Source: Bubalus kerabau (taxonomy: Eukaryota; Chordata; Mammalia; Artiodactyla; Bovidae). Taken from it: a DNA stretch of 64,000 nucleotides. The stretch lies in NCBI RefSeq assembly GCF_029407905.1, contig NC_073642.1, positions 496,001 through 560,000 on the forward strand, written 5' to 3'. Under the pieces are notes generated by a model. The model saw only the letters and a list, made by a program, of their open reading frames with translations, had not been told where the DNA came from and made no database searches. This document shows, in pieces, positions 44,576-56,200 of this stretch (its first letter is position 1; each line of letters starts with the position of its first letter). The translations under genes and the position numbers were made by a program.

Positions 44576-47500
44576 CCTTCCCAGCTTCTAGCGTTCACGC
44601 CCGGGTAGGAGCAGGATGTAGGAGTATGGGAGATGTGTCTGGAGCCTGACAGCCTCAGCTCCGCTCTGGCCTGCCCTTTGGACCTAGGAGCCAGGCCAAC
44701 TTGCAGAGGGCTTAGGGCCCCATTGTATGCAAACTACCAAGGCCTACCGCAAGGAGAGCTCTGTCCGAGGGAAGGGAAGCGCCCCAGGCTGCATTCCCAA
44801 GCTGTTGTTTAGCCGCCCAGACTCAGCGCTGCACAGGGGTAATCAGGCTCTCTGTGCCCGCAGCTTCACACACAGGTGTGTCTCCGTAGGAATCAAGAAA
44901 GATCCTGACAGAGTGAGGTTCATTAGAGCTATACTAAAGAGCAAAGGCTTGTCCATGTGGTCTTGCCTTCCCCTGTGCCTTTGGGTCTCCAGGCTCGGCC
45001 CCAGCTCCGTGGAAACAACCCCTGAGAAAATATCTTCAAGATCCACTTTTCCCAGTGTCTGGGAACCGGGGTTCATAGGAGGAGAGAAAAGCACGCCTCC
45101 ATAGGGAACGAAAAGGCAGCCCACCTGCCTGTGTTTTGAAGCCTCTATTTGGAAGGAATGGGTTAGCTTCTCCTAAAGGAGACCTCCAGATCTGCTCAGA
45201 AGTCGGTAATTCCAGAGGCAGGGTACTGGTTCCTGACTGCCCTTTGCTAGCCTTGCAAAGATATTCCTAGATTCTAGAGTTATTTTCCATGAAGGAGCAG
45301 GCTTCGGGAATGTGTCAGACGGGACTGGCTCCTTATTGACCTCAGCTCAGCTATTGCCTTTCCATTCAAACTAGGACAAGGCCCTACTTTATGAAGGGTA
45401 AGGGTCTTCTTCTTTGCAAACTGCCAAGGGCTACAGCAATGAGACCTCTGTCAAGGTGAGGGAAGCCTAAGAGGATGGATTCTCAAGCAGGTGCTTTGCC
45501 ACAAAGCATCAGCACCCCACGGAGAGAATCAAGCTCCCTGTTCACCAATGTTGGGAGTGTAGCTTCACACACAGAGTTGTCTCTATAGGAGCCAAGAATG
45601 TTCCTGAGAGATTAGGTTCACTAAACCTCTCCTACAGAGCATAGACCTGTCCATGTGGTTTTGCCTTCCCCTGTGAGTTGGGTCCTCGAGGTCTGCCACA
45701 CCTCCGGGGAAACTGTCCCTGAGAAAAGATCTCCAGGAACCGCTTCGCCGAGCCTGGGAAATGCTGTTCACATGAAGTAAGGCAAGCGAATCTCCTGCAG
45801 AGTAAAAGAGGCCTTACAGTCTCTGGAGGAGCAGGCTGCCAGAATGTGTGAAACCTGACTGTTGCCTTACTGGCCTCAGCTCCACCATTGCCTGTTCATC
45901 CGAGCTAGCACCCAGCCCTACTTGGAAAAGCGTTTGGGTGCAGATTTCTACAAAGTGCCAAGGGCTACAGCAGTGAGAATTCTCTCAGTGGTAAGGGAGA
46001 GCATTTTATGGATTCTCAAGCTGTTTTCTGAATGACAGCGTCAAAATGAACAGAGAGAATCAGGCTCTCTGTGCCCCTATGTTAGGTACGCAGCTTCACA
46101 CACAGAGGTGTCTCTGTAGGAGCCAAGAATGCTCCTGAGAGATGAGGTTCACTAGAGGTCTGCTACAGAGCATAGACCTGTCCATGTGGTCTTGCCTTCC
46201 CCTGTGCCTTTGGGCCCCGGGCTCGGCCCCAGCTCCGTGGAAACAACCCCTGAGAAAATATCTTCAAGATACGCTTTTCCCAGAGGCTGGGAACTGGGGT
46301 TCATAGGAGGAGAGAAAAGCAAGCCTCCTTCGGGCACGAAAGGCAGCCAACCTGCCTGTGTTTTGAAGCCTCTATTTGGAAGGAATGGGTTAGCTTCTCC
46401 TAAAGGAGACCTCCAGATCTGCTCAGAAGTCGGTAATTCCAGAGGCAGGGTGCTGGTTCCTGACTGCCCTTTGCCAGCCTTGCAAAGACATTCCAACATT
46501 CTAGAGTTATATTCCATGAAGGAGCAGGCTTCGGGAATGTGTCAGAGGGGACTGGCTCCTTATTGGCCTCAGCTCAGCTATTGCCTTTCCATTCAAACTA
46601 GGACAAGGGCCTGCTTTATGAAGGGTAAGGGTCTTCTTCTTTGAAACTGCCAAGGGCTACAGCAATGAGACCTCTGTCAAAGCGAGGGAAGCCTAAGAGG
46701 ATGGATTCTCAAGCAGGTGCTTTACTACAAAGCATCAGCACCCCACGGAGAGATCCAAGATCCCTGTTCCCCAATGTTGGGAGTGTAGCTTCACACACAG
46801 AGTTGTCTTTATAGGAGCCAAGAATGTTCCTGAGAGATTAGGTTCACTATACCTCTCCTACAGAGCATAGACCTGTCCATGTGGTTTTTCCTTCCCCTGT
46901 GAGTTGGGTCTCCGAGGTCCGCCACACCTCCGGGGAAACTGTCCCTGAGAAAAGATCTCCAGGAACCGCTTCGCTGAGGCTGGGAAACGCTGTTCACAGG
47001 AAGTAAGGCAAGCGAATCTCCTGCAGAGAAAAAGAGGCCTTACTGTCCCTGGAGGAGCAGGCTGCCAGAGTGTGTGAAACCTGACTGTTGCCTTACTGGC
47101 CTCAGTTCCACCATTGCCTGTTCCTCCGAACTAGGACCCAGGCCTATTTGGAGAAGCGTTTGGCTGCAGATTTCTACAAAGTGCCAAGGGCTACAGCAGT
47201 GAGAATTCTCTCAGCGGTAAGGGAGAGCATTTTATGGATTCTCAAGCTGTTTTCTGAACGACAGGGTCAAAATGAACTGAGAGAATCAGGCTCTCTGTGC
47301 CCCTATGTTAGGTACGCAGCTTCACACACAGAAGTGTCTCTATAGGAGCCAAGAATGTTCCTGAGAGATGAGGTTCACTAGAAGTCTGCTACAGAGCATA
47401 GACCTGTCCATATGGTTTTGCCTTGCCCTTTGAGTTGGGTCCCCGAGGTCCGCCCCAGCTCAGGGGAAGGAGCCCCTGAGAAAAGATCTCCAGGGACCGC

Positions 47501-48607
47501 TATTCCCCCAGGCTGGCAAACGCAGTTCACAGGAGGTAACACAAGCGAGCCTCCTGCAAGGCACAACAGGCCTTAGTCTCCCTGGACGATCAGGCTGCCA
47601 GAGTGTGTGAGACCTGACTGGTGCCTTACTGGCCTCAGCTCCGCCATTGCGTGTTTCTCCGAACTAGGACCCAGGCCTACTAGGAGAAGGGTTTGGGTAT
47701 GGATTTCTAAATACTGCCAAGGGGTATAGCAATGAGAACTGTGTCACGGGTAAGGAAGAGCATTGTATGGATTTTCAAGCTGTTGTTTGAACGACAGCTT
47801 CAAAGCTGCACAGAGAGAATCAGACTCTGTGTCTCCATGTTCGGTACACAGCTTCACAGACAGGGGTGTCTCCATAGGAAACAAGAACGTTCCTGACAGA
47901 GTGAAGTTCACTAGAGCTCTCCTAGAGAGCAAAGACTTGTCCATGTGGTTTTTCTTCCCCTGTGCGTTTGGGGCTCCAGGCTCGGCCCCAGCTCCGTGGA
48001 AACAACCCCTGAGAAAAGATCTTCAAGATCCGCTTTTCCCAGAGGCTGGGATGTGGGGTTCATAGGAGGCGGGAAAAGCAGGCCTCCTTCAGAGAGCAAG
48101 AGGCAGCCAAGCGGCCTGCGTTTGGAAGCCTCTATTTGGAAGAATGGGTTAGCTTCCCCTAAGGGAGACCTCCAGATCTGTTCAGAAGTCGGTAATTCCA
48201 GAGGCAGGGTGCAGGCTCCTGACTGCCCTTTGCCAGCCTTGCAGAGACATTCCTAGATTCCAGCGTTATTTTCCATGAAGGAGCAGGCTTCGGGAATATG
48301 TCAGACTTGACTGGCGCCTTATTGGCCTCAGCTCAGCTCTTGCCTTTCCTTTCAAACTAGGACAAGGGCCCACTTTATGAAAGGTAAGGGTCCTCTTCTT
48401 TCCAAACTGCCAAGGGCTACAGCAATGAGACCTCTGTCAAGGCGAGGGAAGCGTAAGCTGATGGATTCTCAAGCAGGTGCTTTGCCACAAAGCATCAGCA
48501 CCCCACGGAAAGAATCTGGCTCCCTTTGCCCCTACGTTGCGTGTGTAGCTACATGCACAGAGGTGTCTCGATAGGAGCCAAGAATGTTCCTGAGAGAGGA
48601 GGTTCAC
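44576..48607 (+). repeat. Second satellite, alternating ~700/~530-bp units (left part)
   Basis: The landmark GAGCAWAGRCYTGTCCATGTGG recurs at 44938, 45638, 46167, 46863, 47395 and 47928. Spacings are 700, 529, 696, 532 and 533 bp. Long units hold ~165 bp missing from short ones (for example the GAAGCCTCTATTTGGAAGG to TTTGCTAGCCTTGCAAAG stretch at about 45137-45262). The basic pattern is a long-short dimer of ~1.23 kb. I cannot say with certainty which named bovine satellite it is; a satellite II (1.723) relative is a guess from memory. Confidence 0.9.
48602..48607. repeat. Target-site duplication of solo LTR, left
   Basis: GTTCAC, repeated exactly at 49906-49911. Confidence 0.95.
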
Positions 48608-49905
48608 TGTTGGGGGCCAGAGTGAGGCACTCCGCCCATGGCAAAGGTCATGAGGAAGGAGGCTCGACATACGCAAAGGCGGGATCGAGCCTCAGGAGTC
48701 CCCCTGGAAATCCTCGAGCATCTACCCCCATAACCAGAGCCTGCCTACCTTATTACTTTGTGCTCTCACCTACACCTCTGACTTTACGGGGGGCTGTCCC
48801 CCACCACCTCTTTCGGAGAAGGAGTTAACCTAGAGCTCCAGTTGATAAAAACCCCTGGGTGTGACAAGAGTGTTTTAACCTACAAACTCCTCTGAAGGTT
48901 CTCTAGCCTGCCTGACAGGCTTGTCCGGCCACATGTGATTGCTCACAGCCTCCCAACCATGAGAGGCACGAGATGCTTTAAACCTTCTAAAAACAGGTTC
49001 CTTAGAAAAGTTAGAAAATTATTAGTATAAGTATAATGGGCTGATTAGAAATCATATTGGTGAAGGGTTTTTCATTTGTTGAGCTGATGTTTCCTGCTAA
49101 GTCTCCACATCCCCTGCCCTTATACACATTAATGAATATATAGAAGAAATAAGTATTAACCTTTGATATAAATCACGTTAGACCTTAGGCTAAGTAAATT
49201 CTTTCCTTAACTAAAACCCACTACACCCTCACCCTATAGGAATGTAACTTTATTTGGGTGGCGTCTGTTTTAAGAATAATCACCCCTGGAGAAATAAGTG
49301 TCCTGGTTGACTGACCGCTGTCACAAGGAGAGGGTCGTAAATTGTCAGCAGGCCCCCCGGCCAGAAGATGATGTAACACCCCTAAGACCTCTGTATACTT
49401 TGGTATGAAGCACCTGACTTTGATAAAAGTCAGGACTGCTGACCCCACGTGACTTTGGCATAACATCTCAGTGTATAAAAGTAGACCATGGAAAATAAAG
49501 AATTGGGATCAGTTTCTCGAAATACTGGTCTCCCCATGTCTCTCTCTCTCTCTCACTCTGGTTGAGTCTCCATCTGGAGCGTGGAACCCTCCAAGCTTAC
49601 TAATTTTGCCTGGGCTTCTAAGATCCGACCGGGGAGGCCTCAGTGTCTCCTCTCCTTCGGGAGAACGGAAGGACGCCTGCGGCCTATGTAAGTGGTGCAA
49701 GCTTCTTGTCTTGAAGTTTTATTGGTCCCCCGCGTAAACCAAGCTACTCAGCCTCTTTTCTCCACTGAATTTTCCTACTGAGCTATCCTCATTTTATTAC
49801 TCTTTATATCCTTAATTAACGTTTAATTAAGCAGTTGTTCCCTGACCCTCGCCTACGCCGTCTCTGCTTCGAATACCCTGGATCAGCTGGGGCTGGACCC
49901 CGGCA
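48608..49905 (+). mobile_element. Solo LTR, same family as the ERV at 11873-18228
   Basis: A 1,298-bp LTR starting TGTTGGGGGCC and ending CCCCGGCA. It aligns in opposite orientation to both LTRs of the ERV, including the CAAAGGTCATGAGGAAGGAG stretch near its start and the GACCCC end. It has a TATAAAA box at about 49475, an AATAAA signal at about 49494 and a TCTC run after. A perfect 6-bp target duplication flanks it, so it arose by LTR-LTR recombination of a provirus at this site. It has the ~530-bp segment that the 5' LTR of the ERV lacks. Confidence 0.96.
49470..49500 (+). promoter_or_regulatory. LTR TATA box and poly(A) signal
   Basis: GTATAAAAGTAGACC followed within ~20 bp by AATAAAG, the compact U3/R arrangement typical of betaretroviral-type LTRs. 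Matching elements are in the ERV 3' LTR at 12259-12283. Activity is not implied. Confidence 0.7.
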
Positions 49906-52380
49906 GTTCACTAGAGATCTCCTACAGAGCATAGACCTGTCCATTTGGTTTTGCCTTCCCCTGTGAGTTGGGTCCCCGAGGTCCGCCCCAACTCCGGGGA
50001 AACAGCCCCTGAGAAAAGATCTCCAGGAACTGCTTTCCACCCAGGCTGGGAAACGCTGTTCACAGGAAGTAAGGCAAGCGAGCCTCCTGAAGGGAAATAA
50101 AGGCCTTACTGTCCCTGGAGGAGCAGGCTGCCAGAGTGTGTGACACCTGACTGGTGCCTTACTGGCCTCAGCTCCGCTATTGCATGTTCATCTGAACTTG
50201 AACCCAGGCCTACTTGCAGAAGTGTTTGTGTGCCGATTTCCAGAAACTGCGAAGGGCTACAGCAATGATAACTCTCTCAGTGGTAAGGGAGAGCATTGTG
50301 TGGATTCTCAATTTGTTGTTTGAACGACAGCGTCAAAGCTGCACAGAGAGAATCAGGTCTCTGTGTCTCTATGTTGGCAATGCAGCTTCCCACACAGAGA
50401 TGTCCCCGTTGGAGCCAAGAACATTCCCCATAGACTGAGGTTCACTAGAGCACTCCTAGAGAGCAAAGACTTATCCATGCGGTTTTCCCTTCCCCTGTGC
50501 GTGTGGGTCTCTGGGATCAGCCCCTGCTCCTTGGAAACAGCCTCTGAGAAAAGATCTCCAAGAACCTCTTATCACCCAGGCTGGGAAGTGGAGTTCACAG
50601 GAGGTGGGATAAGCAAGCTTCCTTCGGCAAGAAGAGACAGCCAACCGGCCTGTGTTTGGAAGCCTATATTTGCAAGGAATGGGTTAGTTTCTCCTGACCG
50701 AGACCGCCAGATGTGCTGGGAAGATAGAAATTCCAGAGGCAGGGTCGAGGTTCCTGACTGCCCTTTGCCAGCCTTGCAAAGACATTCCCAGATTCTAACG
50801 TTATTTTCCATGAAGGAGCAGGCATCGGGAATATGTCAGACTTGACTGGCGCCTTACTGGCCTCAGCTCAGCTACTGCCTTTCCATTCAAATAAGGACAA
50901 GGGCCTACTTGGTGAAGGGTAAGGGTCTGCTTCTTTCCAAACTGCCAAGGACTACAGCAATGAGACCTCTGTCAAGGTGAGAGAGGCCTATGCGGATGGA
51001 TTCTTAGCAGGTGCTTTGCCACAAAGCATCAGCACCCACGGAGAGAATCAGACTCCCTTTGCCACTATGTTGGGTGTGTAGCTTCATGCACAGAGGTGTC
51101 TCTGTAGAAGCCAAGAATGTTCCTGAGAGATGAGGTTCACTAGAGCTCTCCTACAGAGCATAGACCTGTCCATGTGGTTTTGTCTTCCCCTGTGAGTTGG
51201 GCCCCCGAGGTCCGACCCAGCTCCAGGGAAACAGCCCCTGAGAAAAAATCTCCAGGAACAGCTTTGCGCCCAGGCTGGGAAATGCAGTTCACAGGAGGCA
51301 AGGCAAGCGAGCCTCCTACAGGGAAAAAGAGGCCTTACTGCTCCTGGACGATCAGACTGCAAGAGTGTGTGAGACCTCACTTGTGCCTTACTGGCCTCAG
51401 CTCCGCCGTTGCCTGTTGTTCCGAGCTAGGACCCAGGCCTACTTGGAGAAGGGTTAGGGTGCGGATTTCTACAAACTGTCAAGGACTACAGCAATGAGAA
51501 TTCTCTTAGCAGTAAGGGAGAGCATTGTATGGATTCTCAAGCTGTTGTTTGAATGACAGCTTCAAAGCTACACAGAGAGAATCAGGCTCTCTGTTCCCCT
51601 ATTTTGGCTGTGCAGCTTCACACACAGAATTTGACTCTGTTGGAGCCAGAAATATTCCTGAAAGACTTAGGCTCACCAAAGCTGTCCTCCAGAGCAAAGA
51701 CATTGGATGTGGTTTTGCCTTCCCTTGTCAGTATGGGTCCCCTAGCTTGGCCCCAGCTCCGGGGATACAGCCTCTGAAAAAAATCTTCCAAGAAGCGATT
51801 TTCCTCCAGGCTGTTAAGCGGAATTCGCAGTTTGCAAGTTAAGGAAGCCTGCTTCGTGGAAGAGCAAGCAGCCAACTGGCCCTGTGTTAGGAAGCCTGTA
51901 TTTGAAAGGAATGGGTTAGCTTCTACAGCGGGAGAACCTCAGATCTGCTCAGGGGACTGAAATACTAGAGTCAGGGTCGAGGTTCTCCCTTGTCCTTTGC
52001 GCACCTTGCAAAGACATTCCTAGCTTCTAGCGTTAGTGTCCCTGTAGTAGCAGGCTGCAGGAGCGTGTGATAAATGACTGCCGCGTTCCTGTCCTCAGCT
52101 CCGCTATTGACTTTCTATTCGAACTAGAACCCAGGCCTACTTTGAGAGGGGTTAGGGTCCAGTGTTTTCAAACTGCCAAGGGCTACGGCAATGCGAGCTC
52201 TGTCAGAGGTAAGAAAAGAGAAATTGGTTGGATTCTTCAGCTGCTGCGTGGCTGCACAGCTTCCGCACCGCATGGAGAGCATGAGGCTCCTTGTGGCCCT
52301 ATTTTGGGTATGCAGCAACATGCACACAGAATGTCTGTGTTCACTTATGTACAGGCTTATGAACACTAGAGCTCTCCTAC
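49906..52380 (+). repeat. Second satellite, alternating units (right part)
   Basis: The landmark continues at 49927, 50459, 51157, 51692 and finally 52379. After removing the LTR and one target copy, spacings are 695, 532, 698, 535 and ~689 bp, keeping the long-short alternation. The final unit is the most diverged. The array joins satellite I directly at GCAAAGACC|ACTCAGTGGG (about 52390), with only a couple of shared bases at the join. Confidence 0.9.
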
Positions 52381-53278
52381 AGAGCAAAGACCACTCAGTG
52401 GGCTCCAAGAGATACCTGTCGCGACTCGAGAAGAGATTGGAGTCCTTTGCTTCCCCTCGAGATGAGGCCTGACTCCCCGGGTGAGTATGGAATGCAACCC
52501 CAAATTCCTGTCGCCTATGGAGAGGAACATTAAGTCCTGGATACAATCCTAGATGAGGTCTAGTTTGCCCTTCAGTGAATGGAGCCCAATCCCCAGCTCT
52601 CCCTGGCAACTCGAATGGAAGATTAGACTTCCTGGGCCAACATAAGAGGAAGCCTGAATTCCCCGTCGTAACTCGAGAATCCCACCGCAACTCGAGAAAA
52701 ACCACGTGCTTCCCTCGTCAACGCAAGATGAGGCCCTTTGTCCGCTACAGCATCTCAAGAGAAGTCCCACGTTCCATCCTGAAGTGCGAAACGGTACTTG
52801 GCACCCTTGATGCGACCCCAAAAGTTCCGCGACATACCAGACTCACTCAAGGGGAACACCAAGGTTCCCGGCACCACTTCATCTGAGCCCCTTCTCCTCT
52901 CCTGATTGCGACAGGAGGGTCGACTCCCCTTCTCTGTCTGCAAGGGGTTCCCGACCTTCCGGGAGCACCTCAGGATGAGGCCGGTCTCATGAGGAAGTTC
53001 GAGACATAGCCTCGTGGGTGGTGCCACATGACGAAAGACCAAAATTTCACGGTCCACTCTTGAAAAGAACCCGATGCCAGCACACCTCTTTGAAGGAAAA
53101 CCTGTGGATGAAGGCACAACACGAAGGGGCACTGACACCCGTGTGCATCGTCCAGAAAAACCCGCAGGTCCCACAGACATTTCGACAAGTGGCCTGTCAC
53201 CCTGTAAACAACTCGAAAGGCAAACGAAGGTCCATTCCTCAACAGAAGACTAGGTGTGACTCTCTTGTCCCTATTCTG
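52381..53278. repeat. Satellite I array, diverged monomer
   Basis: Begins mid-monomer at CACTCAGTGGGCTCCAAGAG. Several private features (ACTCTCTTGTCC near 53258, CCACGTGCTTCCCTCGTC near 52700, GACTTCCTGGGCCAACA near 52626) resemble the diverged monomer at about 24.4-25.3 kb, which suggests a shared origin. Confidence 0.9.
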
Positions 53279-56200
53279 CAGGGACCATGGGATCCGAGTC
53301 AGAAACGGAGAGCAAGCCTGAGGTTCCTGCCTCCCCTCGAGGTGAGGACCTCTTCCGTTGCGCCAGACCCAGCGGAGTCCCGAGGGGCCCCGCCACATCC
53401 ACAGGATCCCTCGCCTCTCAGAGGCACCCTGGGAAGTTCCCTAAGGTCCCCGGCAGAAGGCGAGGGAAACGAGGGTTTCCCGCCGCCCCCCGAGAAAGAC
53501 CTCGAGTCGTTCAATGCGTCTCGAGGACCTAGCCCCTCCCGTGACTCGAGAGCCATGACGCGATCCCCCTCGCCATGCGCATGGAGACCTGACTTCCCTG
53601 GCGCCGCACGAGAGGCTCCCTGAGATCCTCGTCGTGCCTCGGGAGAAAACCCCCATGGGCGCTGCAGCTCGAGGAAACCCCTGAGACGCCCCCAACCTCG
53701 CGAGCTGAGGGCCTTCTTTTCGTGCATGGCCTGGAGAGCAATCCCGTGTCCTCTCTCCAAAAGGAAGAGGAGGCTGGACTCCCTTGAGGCCACTCAGGGG
53801 GCTCCAAGAGACCCGCGTCGCGACTCGAGAGGAGAGCAGAGTTCTTGGCTTCCCCTCTAGATGAGGCCTGACTCCCCGGGGGAGCCTGGAATGCAACCCC
53901 GAGATCCCTGCCTTCCCTGGAGAGGAATATTAGGTCCCGGACACACGTCTAGGTGAGGTCTCTTCGGCCCTGCAGTGACTCGAGTGAAACCCCCAGCTTT
54001 CCCTCGCCACACGAGGGGAAGATTGGGCTTCTCAGGGCCAACCCAAGGGGAAGGCTGAGATCCCCGTCGTAACTCGAGAATGCCGCCGCAACTCGAGAAA
54101 AACCACGTGGTTCCCACCTCTTGGCAAGATGAGGCCCTTGCCCGCGACGACGTCTCAAGAGAAGTCCCCTGTTCCTCCCTGAAGGGCCAAACGGTCCCTG
54201 ACAGCCTTCCTGCGACCCCCAAAAGTCCCCCGACACGCCGGGGTCCCCCGAGGGAAACACCGAGGGTCCCGGCACCGCTTCCTCTGAGCCCCTTCTCCCC
54301 TCCTGATCGCGACAGGAGAGGGGATTCCCCTGCGTGGTCTGAAAGGGGTTCCCGGCCTTCCCGTCGCACCTCAGGATGAGGCCGGTCTCACGAGGAAATT
54401 CGAGACGAGCCACATGGGTGGTGCAACATGCCGAACGCCCCCGAGGCCCTGGTCAGCTCTTGAGAAGGACCCGAGGCCCGGACCCCTCTTTGAAGGCAAC
54501 CCTGTGGGTGAAGGCACAACACGAAGGGGCACTGCCACCCCCGTGCATCGTCCACAAAGACCCGCGGGTTCCACACACAGCTCGACGAGGGGCCTGAAAC
54601 CCCCTGAGCAACTCGAGAGGCCAGCGGGGTTCCCTTCCTCAGACAAGACGAGGCCTGACTCTCCTGTGCCAACTCTGCAGGGACCCTGCGGTCGGAGTCC
54701 GAAACGGAGAGGAAGCCTGAGGTTCCTGCCTCCCCTCGAGGTGAGGCCCTCTTTCGTTGCGCCAGATCCAGCGGAGTCCCGAGGGTCCCCGCCACATCCA
54801 CAGGATCCCTCGCCTCTCAGAGGCACCCTGGGAAGTTCCCTAAGGTCCCCGGCAGAAGGCGAGGAAAACGAGGGTTTCCCTCCGCCCCACGAGAAAGACC
54901 TCGAGAGTCCTTCTTCAACGCGTCTCGAGGCCCTAGTCCCCTCCCGTGACTCGAGAGCCATGACGCGCTCCCCCTCGCCACGCACATGGAGACCTGACTT
55001 CCCTGGCGCGCACGAGAGGCTCCCTGAGATCCTCCTCGTGCCTCGGGAGAAAACCCCCACGGGCGCCGCAGCTCGAGGAAACCCCTGAGACGCCCCCGTC
55101 CTCGCGAGCTGAGGGCCTTCTTTTCCTGCATGGCCTGGAGAGCAATCCCGTGTCCTCTCTCCAAAAGGAAGAGGAGGCTGGACTCCCTTGAGGCCGCTCA
55201 GGGGGCTCCAAGAGACCCGCGTCGCGACTCGAGAGGAGAGCGGAGTTCTTGGCTTCCCCTCTAGATGAGGCCTGACTCCCCGGGGGAGCCTGGAATGCAA
55301 CCCCGAGATCCCTGCCTTCCCTGGAGAGGAATATTAGGTCCCGGACACACGTCTAGGTGAGGTCTCTTCGGCCCTGCAGTGACTCGAGTGAAACCCCCAG
55401 CTTTCCTTCGCCACACGAGGGGAAGATTGGGCTTCTCAGGGCCAACCCAAGGGGAAGGCTGAGATCCCCGTCGTAACTCGAGAATGCCGCCGCAACTCGA
55501 GAAAAACCACGTGGTTCCCACGTCTTGGCAAGATGAGGCCCTTGCCCGCGACGGCGTCTCAAGAGAAGTCCCCTGTTCCTCCCTGAAGGGCGAAACGGTC
55601 CCTGACAGCCTTCCTGCGACCCCCAAAAGTCCCCCGACACGCCGGGGTCCCCCGAGGGGAACACCGAGGGTCCCGGCACCGCTTCCTCTGAGCCCCTTCT
55701 CCCCTCCTGATCGCGACAGGAGAGGGGATTCCCCTGCGTGGTCTGAAAGGGGTTCCCGGCCTTCCCGTCGCACCTCAGGATGAGGCCGGTCTCACGAGGA
55801 AATTCGAGACGAACCACATGGGTGGTGCAACATGCCGAACGCCCCCGAGGCCCTGGTCCGCTCTTGAGAAGGACCCGAGGCCCGGACCCCTCTTCGAAGG
55901 CAACCCTGTGGGTGAAGGCACAACACGAAGGGGCACTGCCACCCCCGTGCATCGTCCACAAAGACCCGCGGGTTCCACACACAGCTCGACGAGGGGCCTG
56001 AGACCCCCTGAGCAACTCGAGAGGCCAGCGGGGTTCCCTTCCTCAGACAACACGAGGCCTGACTCTCCTGTGCCAACTCTGCAGGGACCCTGCGGTCGGA
56101 GTCCGAAACAGAGAGGAAGCCTGAGGTTCCTGCCTCCCCTCGAGGTGAGGCCCTCTTCCGTTGCGCCAGACCCCGCGGAGTCCCGAGGGGCCCCGCCACC

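Noticed and set aside
44178..44591. 137-codon Pro-rich frame in the GC-rich tandem repeat, with open frames on both strands
   Set aside because: Repeat-derived, stop-poor because of GC content; no independent coding evidence.
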